Source of the DNA: SMXL01 sp036985715
Lineage (GTDB): Bacteria > Bacteroidota > Rhodothermia > Rhodothermales > UBA10348
Direction: 5' to 3'
DNA: 64,000 bases
NCBI GenBank assembly: GCA_036985715.1
Contig: BTQE01000003.1
Location: 1 to 64,000, forward strand
Shown: positions 15,362 through 23,904 of the stretch, in pieces
Numbering within the stretch: position 1 is the stretch's first letter
Layout of the letters: each line of letters opens with the position of its first letter
Translations under genes and position numbers: made by a program
Notes under the pieces: model-generated
Databases searched by the model: none
The model's input: only the letters and a program-made list of their open reading frames with translations
Told to the model about the DNA's origin: nothing

Positions 15362-18300
15362 TTATTCGTCTGTTGATACGGCAGGGATTTCGGCATCCCG
15401 AACCATTTCATTGAAGACGGGAAGTTGCTCGTCCAGAATCGTAGCCAACGAGGCCAGCTGTTCGTTGATTTTTTCCGTCAGCTCATCCCGAACCGCATAC
15501 GCCTGATCCGTTGGACGATTATCACCGCTTGACACCACCCCGCCGACGGCAGCCAATTTGTTATTGAGCCGAATCGGGAAATTCAGCGGGTCCTGGCCGG
15601 ATCTGTTCTTCGTCTGATACAGCGCCTCCTCGACGGATTTCATTTCGTCCAACAACGACGAAGCGATCGATTTTATCGTGTCCGCGCGGACGTGGTCGTC
15701 TGGAATTCGATCGGTTACACTGTTTACCTGGCTGCGAATTGCCCGAATGCGCTTAATCGCCTTGTGCGTCTCGCTCAACTTATCGCGAATGGAAATCAGA
15801 AACTCAAACTGCTCGTCTAAATCGGCCTGCGTCGCCGATGACCGTGGATCCTGCAGAATAGTGAACCCAACGGTCGACGAATCGTCATTAACAACCAGAC
15901 GCGCCTGATATTTTCCCGGAGCCGCCCGCGGACCGGTCACACTCCCGGACCACATGATGAGTCCGTCAAAGGATTCTGCATCTTCGTAACGCATGTTCCA
16001 GGCGAATGTGTTGATCCCCTCCTCTATCGGTACATCGTCATCCGTAGTGAACGACTTGATGACCCGTCCGTCTTCCTCCAGAATTCGGACTGTAACTGCC
16101 GCACTGTCGGGTTCTGATCCCAGGAAATACCGGAGTCTGACACGACTTCCACCACGAAATCCGCCACCCATTCGGACGGTCGGAAACGGTCCATACAATA
16201 CGTGGGAGTCAGCCGAATCACCTGCCTGGACTCTGTGGAGAACCATCAAGTCCTCCATGATCCAGAATCCTCTTCCTTGCGTAGCCACAACCAGGTCATG
16301 CTCCTTCCAGGCCAGATCCGTAATCGGGACGATAGGAAGATTCTGTTGAAAGCTACTCCAGTTGTCGCCGTCGTCGAATGAGATGTACATCCCACTCTCG
16401 GTTCCTGCATACAGAAGACCCGCGCGCTCCGGATCAGGCTGGATAGCACGGGTATAATGGTTTTCGGCAATGCCGTCTGTAATCTTCGTCCAGCTCTGTC
16501 CGTAGTCGGTCGTTTTGTACAGATACGGTGCGAAGTCGTCTGACTTGTACATCGTCGCGGCGACGTACAGTCCACCTGGCTCGGTGGGGTGCGCGACCAT
16601 GTCGTTGATCATGATCCACTCGGGCATGATTCGTTTTGAAGGAGTCACGTTCGTCCAGGTCGCGCCACCATCCCGTGTGATATAAATGAGTCCGTCGTCC
16701 GAGCCCGTCCAGATAACACCCGGCTCGGATCCCTCCTCGAGTGTGAAAATGGTCCCGTAATACTCAATACCAGTGTTGTCCTGGGTGATAGGTCCTCCGG
16801 AAGACTTCTGCGTTGCCGGGTCATTGCGGGTGAGATCTCCGCTGATGGCCTCCCAGGACTGACCCTCGTTCGTCGTCTTGAACAGAACCTGCGCGCTCGC
16901 ATAAAGCACATTGGAATCATGGCGCGAAAATTTGATCGGGAAATTCCACTGGAATCGGTACCTGTAATCTTCAGCTCCGTGTCCCATCGGATTGTCGGGC
17001 CAGACGGTAACGGTCCTGCGCTCACCCGTTCGGTGGTTGACACGGGTCAGGTAACCATCATACGATCCACCGTAAACGATATCCGGATCGTCAGGATCGG
17101 GAGCGATCCAGGCACTTTCACCGCCTGCGGTCGATTCCCATTCGCGCATGTTCCGTCCATTTGAAGTGTGAAGTATGCGAACGGTTGAGTTGTCCTGCTG
17201 ACCGCCATATATCCTGTAGGGAAAATTATTGTCCGTAGTAACCCTGTAAAATTGAGCGGTCGGTTGATTGTCATCGTAGGATGACCAGTTAGCACCTCCA
17301 TCGAAGGTCACTTGCCCCCCTCCGTCATCACCGATGATCATCCGGGACGAATTTTCCGGATCGATCCAAAGATCGTGATGGTCCCCATGAGGGGTGCTAA
17401 TTGTCTCATACGTCTCCCCTCCGTCCTTCGAACGATGAAATCTTACGTTGAGTACGTAGACCATGTCCTCGTCCTCGGTATCGGCGTAAATGCGCGTGTA
17501 GTACCACGCTCTTTGACGCAAACTGCGATCGGAGTTGATTTTTCTCCACGACTCGCCACCATCTTCGGACCTGAACACGCCTCCATCGTCGGCTTCCACA
17601 ATGGCCCAGATGCGTTCCGGGTTGACTGGAGATACCGTGACCCCGATGATTCCGAGCGTGCCCTCGGGCAGGCCATTATCCTTGTTGGTCAATTCTTCCC
17701 AGGAATCGCCCCCATCCGTGGACTTCCAGAGAGATGAACCCGGTCCTCCGCTGTTCAAACTGTAAGGCGTCCTGTCCACGTTCCACATGGCGGCGTACAG
17801 GATTCGGGGGTTTGTGGGATCCATTTGCAGATCGACCGCACCCGCTTCGTCGCTTACGAAGAGAACGCGATCCCAGTTTTCTCCGCCATCGGTCGATCGA
17901 AATACCCCTCTTTGTTCACTGGGCCCGAATAGATGCCCCAAAACGGCAGCGTAAACCAGGTCCGGATTCTTGGGATGAATTCGTATGCGGGGTATGCGTC
18001 TGGAATCATCGAGCCCAATCGACTTCCAGGTCTTGCCCGCATCAACGGATTTCCACATTCCGTAACCGTGGGACACATTTCCACGAATTGTTACCTCGCC
18101 ACCACCGACGTAGATCACATTGGGGTCCCACTCGCTGACGGCTACCGCGCCGATTGACCCTCCGAAAAATTCATCCGAAATATTATTCCATGACTGGCCC
18201 CCGTCGTTAGTCTTCCAGACACCTCCTCCGGTTGTTCCCATGTAATAAACAAGTGGCTGTCCGGGGACTCCTGTTACGGCCGCTGATCGCCCGCCTCGAT

Positions 18301-18418
18301 ACGGTCCCACAAGCCGGTACTCCAAGCCGTCGTACTGTTTCGGGTCAATATTTTGCGAGAATGCGTCTGCGGCGATAAGAAAGAACAGAATGAAGGCGTA
18401 AGGTGCGAGCTTCATCAT
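15362..18418 (-). CDS. Secreted VPS10/sortilin-type Asp-box beta-propeller protein, 1018 aa (copy 2)
   Basis: Second large propeller protein. The tandem ATGs at 18418 and 18415 precede a clear signal peptide (APYAFILFFLIAADAFSQ); the longer frame upstream has no signal character. About eleven Asp-box repeats are visible (GVWKTNDGGQSW, MWKSVDAGKTW, VFRSTDGGENW, LWKSTDGGDSW, LYKTTDYGQSW and others). Together with motifs such as YRLVGPYRGGRSAAVTG, YYTRIYADTEDED and GGQQDNSTVRI they run parallel to copy 1, so the two are recent-looking paralogues. A C-terminal beta domain and helical region (about residues 750-1015) follows. Periplasmic, surface or secreted; activity unknown. It lies 112 bp behind the redoxin gene and may be read with it. 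Confidence 0.85.
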   Translation of the reverse strand: MMKLAPYAFILFFLIAADAFSQNIDPKQYDGLEYRLVGPYRGGRSAAVTGVPGQPLVYYMGTTGGGVWKTNDGGQSWNNISDEFFGGSIGAVAVSEWDPNVIYVGGGEVTIRGNVSHGYGMWKSVDAGKTWKSIGLDDSRRIPRIRIHPKNPDLVYAAVLGHLFGPSEQRGVFRSTDGGENWDRVLFVSDEAGAVDLQMDPTNPRILYAAMWNVDRTPYSLNSGGPGSSLWKSTDGGDSWEELTNKDNGLPEGTLGIIGVTVSPVNPERIWAIVEADDGGVFRSEDGGESWRKINSDRSLRQRAWYYTRIYADTEDEDMVYVLNVRFHRSKDGGETYETISTPHGDHHDLWIDPENSSRMIIGDDGGGQVTFDGGANWSSYDDNQPTAQFYRVTTDNNFPYRIYGGQQDNSTVRILHTSNGRNMREWESTAGGESAWIAPDPDDPDIVYGGSYDGYLTRVNHRTGERRTVTVWPDNPMGHGAEDYRYRFQWNFPIKFSRHDSNVLYASAQVLFKTTNEGQSWEAISGDLTRNDPATQKSSGGPITQDNTGIEYYGTIFTLEEGSEPGVIWTGSDDGLIYITRDGGATWTNVTPSKRIMPEWIMINDMVAHPTEPGGLYVAATMYKSDDFAPYLYKTTDYGQSWTKITDGIAENHYTRAIQPDPERAGLLYAGTESGMYISFDDGDNWSSFQQNLPIVPITDLAWKEHDLVVATQGRGFWIMEDLMVLHRVQAGDSADSHVLYGPFPTVRMGGGFRGGSRVRLRYFLGSEPDSAAVTVRILEEDGRVIKSFTTDDDVPIEEGINTFAWNMRYEDAESFDGLIMWSGSVTGPRAAPGKYQARLVVNDDSSTVGFTILQDPRSSATQADLDEQFEFLISIRDKLSETHKAIKRIRAIRSQVNSVTDRIPDDHVRADTIKSIASSLLDEMKSVEEALYQTKNRSGQDPLNFPIRLNNKLAAVGGVVSSGDNRPTDQAYAVRDELTEKINEQLASLATILDEQLPVFNEMVRDAEIPAVSTDE

Positions 18419-18530
18419 AGTCTTGGAGTTGTCCTTCGATGGTGGTTGACAGGAACGAGCAAGCGTCCAACTGGACAGGTGGGCATAGAATGTACAGGAT
18501 GTACGATCAGATCGCCAGATATCAAACGCC

Positions 18531-19112
18531 TTAGACGAGCTTTCCGGCACCTGGCGGGACCCAATGTGGATCCTGATTTTTCCACTTTACCGAGCATCCG
18601 ATCGGATTCGTCAGGGGTGTTTTCAGTGGTCGATCCGCCAGCGTGTCCTCCAGTGCGTTTTCCAGATCGTTGATCTTGATCCTTGATGAATCTCGTGGGT
18701 TATCCACGCCTCGACCCGTATAGACGAGTTTCCGTTCGCTATCAAACACGAAAAAATGTGGCGTTTTCAGACCACCGTAGTCCCGAACCACTTCCTGAGA
18801 CTGATCCCGCGCGTAAATCCACGGGAAATCATACGTCTCCATCCGCTGAACCATATGAGCAAAGTCGTCAGAAGGGTGCGTGATTTCGTTGTTCGAGTTG
18901 ATTCCGATAAATGCGACACCTTGTTCTGCGAAACGCTCGACCGTGGATCGAGTGACCTCATCCGATCCGATCACGTACGGGCAGTGATTGCAGGTAAAGA
19001 AAACAACCAGAATCCGGCTCGATTCGAAGTCGGCCAGCGAGTATTCATTTCCGTCCGTCGCTGGAACGTTGAAGTCCGGCGCTTTCTCCCCTATTTGCAG
19101 CGTAAATGGCAT
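18531..19112 (-). CDS. Thioredoxin-fold AhpC/TSA-type redoxin, 193 aa
   Basis: A thioredoxin-like protein with the CNHC motif at residues 41-44 (VVFFTCNHCPYVIGSDE), the family's PDF opening (GEKAPDFNVPATDG), a cis-Pro segment (YGGLKTPHFFVFD) and a C-terminal NPIGCSVKWK motif. Such proteins reduce disulfides or peroxides. The ATG at 19110-19112 is preferred; the frame stays open 76 codons further up but that part is neither a signal peptide nor conserved-looking. Without a signal peptide it would be cytoplasmic. It is followed 112 bp later by VPS10-type copy 2. Confidence 0.85.
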   Translation of the reverse strand: MPFTLQIGEKAPDFNVPATDGNEYSLADFESSRILVVFFTCNHCPYVIGSDEVTRSTVERFAEQGVAFIGINSNNEITHPSDDFAHMVQRMETYDFPWIYARDQSQEVVRDYGGLKTPHFFVFDSERKLVYTGRGVDNPRDSSRIKINDLENALEDTLADRPLKTPLTNPIGCSVKWKNQDPHWVPPGAGKLV

Positions 19113-19290
19113 CGTATTGCTGTGTGAATTCGTTCGCAGGTTGCCTCGCGGATAGCTTCCAAGATTCTGTTGGAAGTTCCACTCATGCCAGTCTAACGCT
19201 GGCAGGCCTGGTCGGATGCCCTGCAGGGAGAAGAATATCTCCAGGAAATTGGAGTCAACCCAGGCAGAAAACGAGCCTAACGCCTCACCA

Positions 19291-19328
19291 AGAGAGCCCG
19301 AAGAAGTTCTCGCTCCACCGGGCTCTCT
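19291..19328 (-). terminator. Hairpin behind the Spy-like lipoprotein gene
   Basis: A perfect 10-bp stem (AGAGAGCCCG / CGGGCTCTCT) with an 18-base loop, about 30 bp beyond the stop codon at 19358. The T-run on the minus strand is very short, so rho-independent function is likely but not certain. Confidence 0.55.
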
Positions 19329-19357
19329 CCCATTCTCCACACCATTAATCCGTCATT

Positions 19358-20371
19358 TTATCCCATTGGATGATCAAAGCGGCGCGCATGGCGGAATCTG
19401 TGTCTCGCCCGGCTTTCGAGCGCCCCGTGGATGACATAAATTTCAAGTTGCGTCTGGTCCAGAATCGCAACGAGTTCAGCGGTTACCGCTGACGTCGCAT
19501 CCTGTGCCCACTCCATCACCTCTTCCCGGGTTGCGCCGGAGTCAATCAGTTCCTGGAATGCGCCCCGAAGCTCTTCCACCTTGTCGTGCAACGCTTCAAG
19601 CGCTGACACCTGGCGTTCTGACAGTCCAAGTACCGCAATCATGACTTCACGGGCTGCGGCACGGCGCGCTTCCATTTCTTCTCGTCGCTCCTCGAGGGCG
19701 TTACGGCGGTCTTCCCTCAATTGCTCAAGAATGGCTCTCTGATCCTCCGTCAACAGGTCATGCCAAGCATTTTTGAGCCGTTCTTCAAGCGCTTTCAGTT
19801 CTTCACGGAACTCCTCAAATGAGAGCATGCCGTTCCGATGTTGTTCGCGAAGCGCTTTCACGCCGGTCCTGAAGTGCTCGCGCATAGCAGCGATGGCAGC
19901 TTTTTGATCGTCCGTCAAACCCAGATGATCGGCAAATGCGCCTGCCGATGGTGCTCCGCCGAAATCGCCAAATCCGCGCTGTCCGTCAAACCGGTTAGCG
20001 AATCCGCTTCCCTGGCCGTGATCAAATCCAGGACGACCAAAAATATTGCGTCGGTTCTCGAGCCTATTGAGCAGACGCTCAATCTGCTCGTCGCTCAGCC
20101 TCTGCTGCAACTCTGCGGCAACGTACCACAAAAACCCTGGCTCACGAGCTCTGTCCTCATGTGTGGCAAAAGCGCTCTCCAGCACATCCGTTTCATCTGC
20201 ATCCAGTTGAAGATCGCTCGCAATGAACGACACGGACGCGACGATTTCTGCAGTAATATCGGCTTCATCCTCGTCTTGAACGACCGAAGACGAGTCACAT
20301 GCCGCGACTCCCACAGAAAGGAGGCCAACGAGCGCGTAGTAACCAAACCTTCTTTGAAAAAATAATTTCAT
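19358..20371 (-). CDS. Spy/CpxP-like (LTXXQ) lipoprotein, 337 aa
   Basis: A periplasmic lipoprotein: from the ATG at 20369-20371, which has a GGGAG ribosome site, MKLFFQRRFGYYALVGLLSVGVAACDSS gives a lipobox ending VAAC. The rest is almost entirely helical and charged. It contains repeated LT-D-Q segments (LGLTDDQKAAIAAMREHF, LLTEDQRAILEQL, GLSERQVSALEAL) as in Spy/CpxP/ZraP envelope chaperones or metal sensors, and a Gly/Phe-rich linker at residues about 110-145. The length is roughly twice that of Spy, so the fold may be duplicated. Upstream, two TGTGACR half-sites lie in direct orientation, of unknown meaning. Confidence 0.7.
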   Translation of the reverse strand: MKLFFQRRFGYYALVGLLSVGVAACDSSSVVQDEDEADITAEIVASVSFIASDLQLDADETDVLESAFATHEDRAREPGFLWYVAAELQQRLSDEQIERLLNRLENRRNIFGRPGFDHGQGSGFANRFDGQRGFGDFGGAPSAGAFADHLGLTDDQKAAIAAMREHFRTGVKALREQHRNGMLSFEEFREELKALEERLKNAWHDLLTEDQRAILEQLREDRRNALEERREEMEARRAAAREVMIAVLGLSERQVSALEALHDKVEELRGAFQELIDSGATREEVMEWAQDATSAVTAELVAILDQTQLEIYVIHGALESRARHRFRHARRFDHPMG

Positions 20372-20581
20372 CGGTTTATCTCCCTCGAATATCGACTTCT
20401 TGATGATTGATAGAATCGAATTAGTTTCTTGACCTAATATCGGCCGAAAAGGCTCTTTAGTTGTCACAATTCCGTCACATTTGTCTTTCAATTGATCAGG
20501 GGCAAGAAGAATGCCCTTCTTGGTGCGCGAATCGAGACGCTACGAAAATATATTGGACCAAATCGACCTACTCCGTTTTAT

Positions 20582-21697
20582 TCAGAATGGTTTCAGAACA
20601 GCCTTCAGAACTCTCCAGAGCCCAAGCGTGAGAACAGGTAACACAAAGACGATCCAGTATCCCCATGTCAGAGCACCGTAACCGGAGGCGATCAGATCAA
20701 CAATGCCAATTGCGTTGGCCAGGAATACGGCGAGCACGAGAATAAAGATCGCAATTCCGAATCGAAGGACTCGTGGCATGCTCTTGCCCTTCTCCTCATA
20801 GACTCCGTTTACCCGCTCGTTGAAACCGTGTATGAGACCGATTCCCGTTTCAATCAGTGTCCCAAAGAGAATGATCTGAAAAACGAGACGAAGAACCGGG
20901 ATATTCATCTGGCCCAGCAGAAAGTCAGCTGGAATCGATGTCGAGAGAATCTCGGGGTACTGCCCCAGCATGGCCGTATAGATCATGACTCCCGGAAGCA
21001 TGGCGAGTAGGCCCGCGATACTTCCTGATACGAGGGCTTCTTTCCTTGATACGATGTGTCTGGTGGCAAACAGCATCGCCGGCATGATTCCAACGTTGTA
21101 TGCAGCATAGCGCGCGCCGCTCAGCCACCAATGGGCGCCCTGGCTGGATGCACTGGAGTGTTCTCCGCCGATATTCTCTCCAATTGCAGCGCCGAACATG
21201 TTCACAGCGACGATGATCAACACCAGGAAAACCCCATAAAGAGCGAATGACCAGATGGACAGCGCCTTCTCGATAAGCGGGGTCCCGTAGAATACGAGAA
21301 TGCCCACGACAACGATCATGGTGATAATCCCAACGATGGATGGAATGCCAAACACTTCCTCGGTCAACTCGCCGGCCGCGGATCCCAGGACTGAAACGAC
21401 CAGGATCATCCCCGTTACATAAACGATTTCGTATCCGATCCAGGCTTTTCCCAGAAGCTTGTTTATGAACGAACGGTAATCGTAGGACCTCTGCAGTCTG
21501 GCCAGTTCGAAGGAGATTGCAAGAACGATGCTCCAGATAGTCGCGGAGACCACGATCCCATAGTAGCCGGCTGCCGGACCGTCATTCAGAAAGAATTCCA
21601 CCAGTTCGCGGCCGGTACCATAGCCCCCACCGATGACGATAGATTGAAAAACGAAACCCGGCAGGAGGTATTTCAGGAAAATGGGCGAGCGAAACAT
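20582..21697 (-). CDS. YkvI-type membrane permease, 371 aa
   Basis: A polytopic membrane protein with about ten or eleven helices, of the YkvI family (LeuT-fold, amino-acid-permease-like). It opens with a conserved unwound-helix motif, GFVFQSIVIGGGYGTGRELVEFF (residues about 14-36), and has ISRKEAL-like and ETGIGLIHGFNERVN segments typical of the family. The substrate is not established. It is the last gene of the minus-strand set and starts 12 bp after the DUF1611 stop, so it is almost certainly co-transcribed with the racemase and DgcN-like genes. I infer that it may carry their substrate, perhaps D-glutamate or a related amino acid. Confidence 0.8.
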   Translation of the reverse strand: MFRSPIFLKYLLPGFVFQSIVIGGGYGTGRELVEFFLNDGPAAGYYGIVVSATIWSIVLAISFELARLQRSYDYRSFINKLLGKAWIGYEIVYVTGMILVVSVLGSAAGELTEEVFGIPSIVGIITMIVVVGILVFYGTPLIEKALSIWSFALYGVFLVLIIVAVNMFGAAIGENIGGEHSSASSQGAHWWLSGARYAAYNVGIMPAMLFATRHIVSRKEALVSGSIAGLLAMLPGVMIYTAMLGQYPEILSTSIPADFLLGQMNIPVLRLVFQIILFGTLIETGIGLIHGFNERVNGVYEEKGKSMPRVLRFGIAIFILVLAVFLANAIGIVDLIASGYGALTWGYWIVFVLPVLTLGLWRVLKAVLKPF

Positions 21698-21709
21698 GGA
21701 CTGTTCTCG

Positions 21710-22774
21710 TCAAGTCACGAGCGTCTCAAGTACCGGAACTATTTCGTCGACACCGTCCTCGATCGGCCAGCAGACAGGAATATCCAGGCGGGAATGCAAC
21801 TCCCGCTGGTAGGCACGCAATTTTGCTTCGTCCCATCCAAGCCCATTCAGCGTCACGGCCAGCGTTTCAGCCCCATACATTCGAATGAGCCTGATCTCGT
21901 CTACCGGGTCGGGAACACGTGTTCCGATCTCCTCCTGATCGACAAAGTGCGTTCGAACCGGATAGTGCTGAAGAATCACACCCGCGGCATTTCCGGAAAG
22001 AATAAACTCAGATCCGGCTGGACCGGACGGATTTCTCAGGGAGCCCTGCCCTTCGATAAGGATCAGCTCGGGACTGGACTTCTTTTCGCACTCCAGAATT
22101 ACGCGCTCAATCTCGCCACTGACAAAATCATTCGGCGTCGCGTCGAAAATAAATCCGTGCTGATATCCCTGCATCCAACCGGTTTGACCCGTGTAGAGCA
22201 TCTCGGTACGAATTCCAGCCGCATTGCAGGCCTGCCAGAGTATTCGGCACGTTGTTCTTTTCCCCACGGCACAATCAGTCCCTAGAACCGGGACTACTTT
22301 CGCCCGAATATTCAGGACTTCCCCCGTCCAGAATCTGAGGTCGCCGGTCTTTCGAGGTTGCCGGATGTCGATAAGCTCGACTCCATGTTCTTTCGCCAGT
22401 CGGCTAAATTCAGGATCGTCGCCGAGCACGTCGTGGAGCCCACAAACTACCGTCATGCCATTTTTGATGGCTGTCTTGATCTCGCTTCGACAACTCTCCG
22501 GCAGACCGCCGCCTGAAAAGGCCACTCCCACTACAAAAACGGTCGGTTTGTCGTGATTCTCCAGGTAACTCGCCAAGGTCGAGAAGATCGGCACGCCCAG
22601 CGGTCGCCCGTCCATTACCTCTCCGGCATCTTTTCCAGCGTGCTTTTCATCCAGAACGGCCTTGACCTCGAAACGCTCACTACCCCGGAGCAACCCGTGA
22701 CACGTCTTAGCGAAGTCCGCATGGAGCAGACCGTTCGTAAAAACGACTGCGTCTTGTTTGGTCAGCTTACTCAA
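21710..22774 (-). CDS. DUF1611 protein, DgcN-like (candidate D-glutamate N-acetyltransferase), 354 aa
   Basis: A P-loop protein of the DUF1611 family. The Walker A motif GTDCAVGKRTT is at residues 165-175 and LIEGQGSLRNPSG at 239-251. The N-terminal half is a Rossmann-like domain (VVGVAFSGGGLPES, TVVCGLHDVLGDDPE). In marine proteobacteria, as I recall, a DUF1611 protein named DgcN acetylates D-glutamate so that its enolase-family partner DgcA can racemise it. Here the neighbouring racemase gene overlaps this start by 8 bp, the same pairing. Assignment to exactly that reaction is an inference; related amino acids are possible. Confidence 0.75.
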   Translation of the reverse strand: MSKLTKQDAVVFTNGLLHADFAKTCHGLLRGSERFEVKAVLDEKHAGKDAGEVMDGRPLGVPIFSTLASYLENHDKPTVFVVGVAFSGGGLPESCRSEIKTAIKNGMTVVCGLHDVLGDDPEFSRLAKEHGVELIDIRQPRKTGDLRFWTGEVLNIRAKVVPVLGTDCAVGKRTTCRILWQACNAAGIRTEMLYTGQTGWMQGYQHGFIFDATPNDFVSGEIERVILECEKKSSPELILIEGQGSLRNPSGPAGSEFILSGNAAGVILQHYPVRTHFVDQEEIGTRVPDPVDEIRLIRMYGAETLAVTLNGLGWDEAKLRAYQRELHSRLDIPVCWPIEDGVDEIVPVLETLVT

Positions 22775-23867
22775 TCGTCACCCTCTCGCAGGATGCAAGA
22801 AATTCCGGATCCAGATCAGCACCGTGACCCGGAGCGTCCGGAATCGAAATACCCTCGGCGGTGATTTCGACGCCTTCCAGAACAGGGTCGATTTTATGAT
22901 CGAAGTGGGTATCCAGATCGGCAAAACGAATGATCTCCCGGGCCGAAACCAGATGCGCTGATGCTGACAATCCCAATCGCGTTTCTGACATACTTCCCAC
23001 CATACACGCCATCCCGAAACCCTCGGCGATATCCGCAATCTTCATCCCGTTAAAGATTCCTGCCGATTTGGCCAGTTTGATATTCAAGAGATCACAACAA
23101 CCGTCCCGAGCAAGAATCTCAGCATCATTGTGATCGAAAACGGATTCGTCAGCCATGATCGGTATCGATGTACTGTTTCGGACTTCCCGAAGCCCTTCGT
23201 AGTCCCAATATTTGACGGGTTGCTCGCAGTATTCTATTCCCTGGTCCGCGATTCGATCGAGTACGGTTTTGGCGGTTTCGCGGTCCCAACCCTGATTGGC
23301 ATCGATTCGGAGAGGTATTTCCGCACCAATGGCCGCGCGGATTGCGCTGATTCGCCGAACGTCGTCTTCCAGACCCGTCCCCAGCTTCACTTTAATGGCT
23401 TGAAAACCCTCCTCCTGAAAAGCGACAGCCCTTTCGGCCATCGCGTCCGGTTCGTCAATCCCGATCGTATTGTCGGAAAAGAAGACTCGCCGAGTCCCCC
23501 CGAGTACTTCGAACAGGGGTCGATCAGAAGCCTTTCCTGCCAGATCATAGAGAGCCATATCGAAAGCACAACGCGCTGTGGTATTGTGAACATAAAGATC
23601 ACGCATCGCCAGCGTATGGCGCTCGATTTCAAGAGGATCCATCCCCATCAGGAGCTGGGCCAGATCGGCGGCAACGGCGACAATCGTACCCTGATTTTCT
23701 CCCGTAATGCGTCTCGTGGGGCTGCCTTCACCCCAACCATACAGCCCTGAATCGGTCCGAATCCTGACGAATACGTTTTGGGTAGAGTCTGAGGATCCCA
23801 ATGCAATTCGAAAGGGTGACCAGTACGGAATATCCGCCTTGAAGAGATCGATTCCGATGATTTTCAT
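22767..23867 (-). CDS. Enolase-superfamily N-acyl-amino-acid racemase / dipeptide epimerase (DgcA-like), 366 aa
   Basis: A muconate-lactonising-enzyme-type member of the enolase superfamily. The ATG at 23865-23867 gives the usual N-terminus (MKIIGIDLFKADIPYWSPFR). Catalytic residues are in place: Lys159-x-Lys161 (AIKVKLG), metal ligands Asp189 (RIDANQGW), Glu215 (YCEQP) and Asp240 (MADES), and the opposite-face Lys264 (NIKLAKSAG). Two-lysine enzymes of this kind epimerise at an alpha carbon, as L-Ala-D/L-Glu epimerase or N-acetyl-D-glutamate racemase do. Coupling to the DUF1611 gene by an 8-bp overlap favours the latter role. It starts 37 bp after the stop of VPS10-type copy 3. Confidence 0.85.
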   Translation of the reverse strand: MKIIGIDLFKADIPYWSPFRIALGSSDSTQNVFVRIRTDSGLYGWGEGSPTRRITGENQGTIVAVAADLAQLLMGMDPLEIERHTLAMRDLYVHNTTARCAFDMALYDLAGKASDRPLFEVLGGTRRVFFSDNTIGIDEPDAMAERAVAFQEEGFQAIKVKLGTGLEDDVRRISAIRAAIGAEIPLRIDANQGWDRETAKTVLDRIADQGIEYCEQPVKYWDYEGLREVRNSTSIPIMADESVFDHNDAEILARDGCCDLLNIKLAKSAGIFNGMKIADIAEGFGMACMVGSMSETRLGLSASAHLVSAREIIRFADLDTHFDHKIDPVLEGVEITAEGISIPDAPGHGADLDPEFLASCERVTIE

Positions 23868-23904
23868 TCGTCCGGAATAGTTGGGATCGGTAGAGTTGAG
23901 GGGA

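Noticed and set aside
18419..18550. Longer N-terminal extension of VPS10-type copy 2
   Set aside because: The extension has no signal character, whereas the downstream tandem ATG opens a normal signal peptide; the same reasoning was used for copy 3, the M20 peptidase, the redoxin and the racemase.
20440..20500. CRP-like operator before the Spy-like lipoprotein gene
   Set aside because: The two TGTGAC half-sites are direct repeats, not the palindrome CRP needs; left only as a remark in the gene entry.
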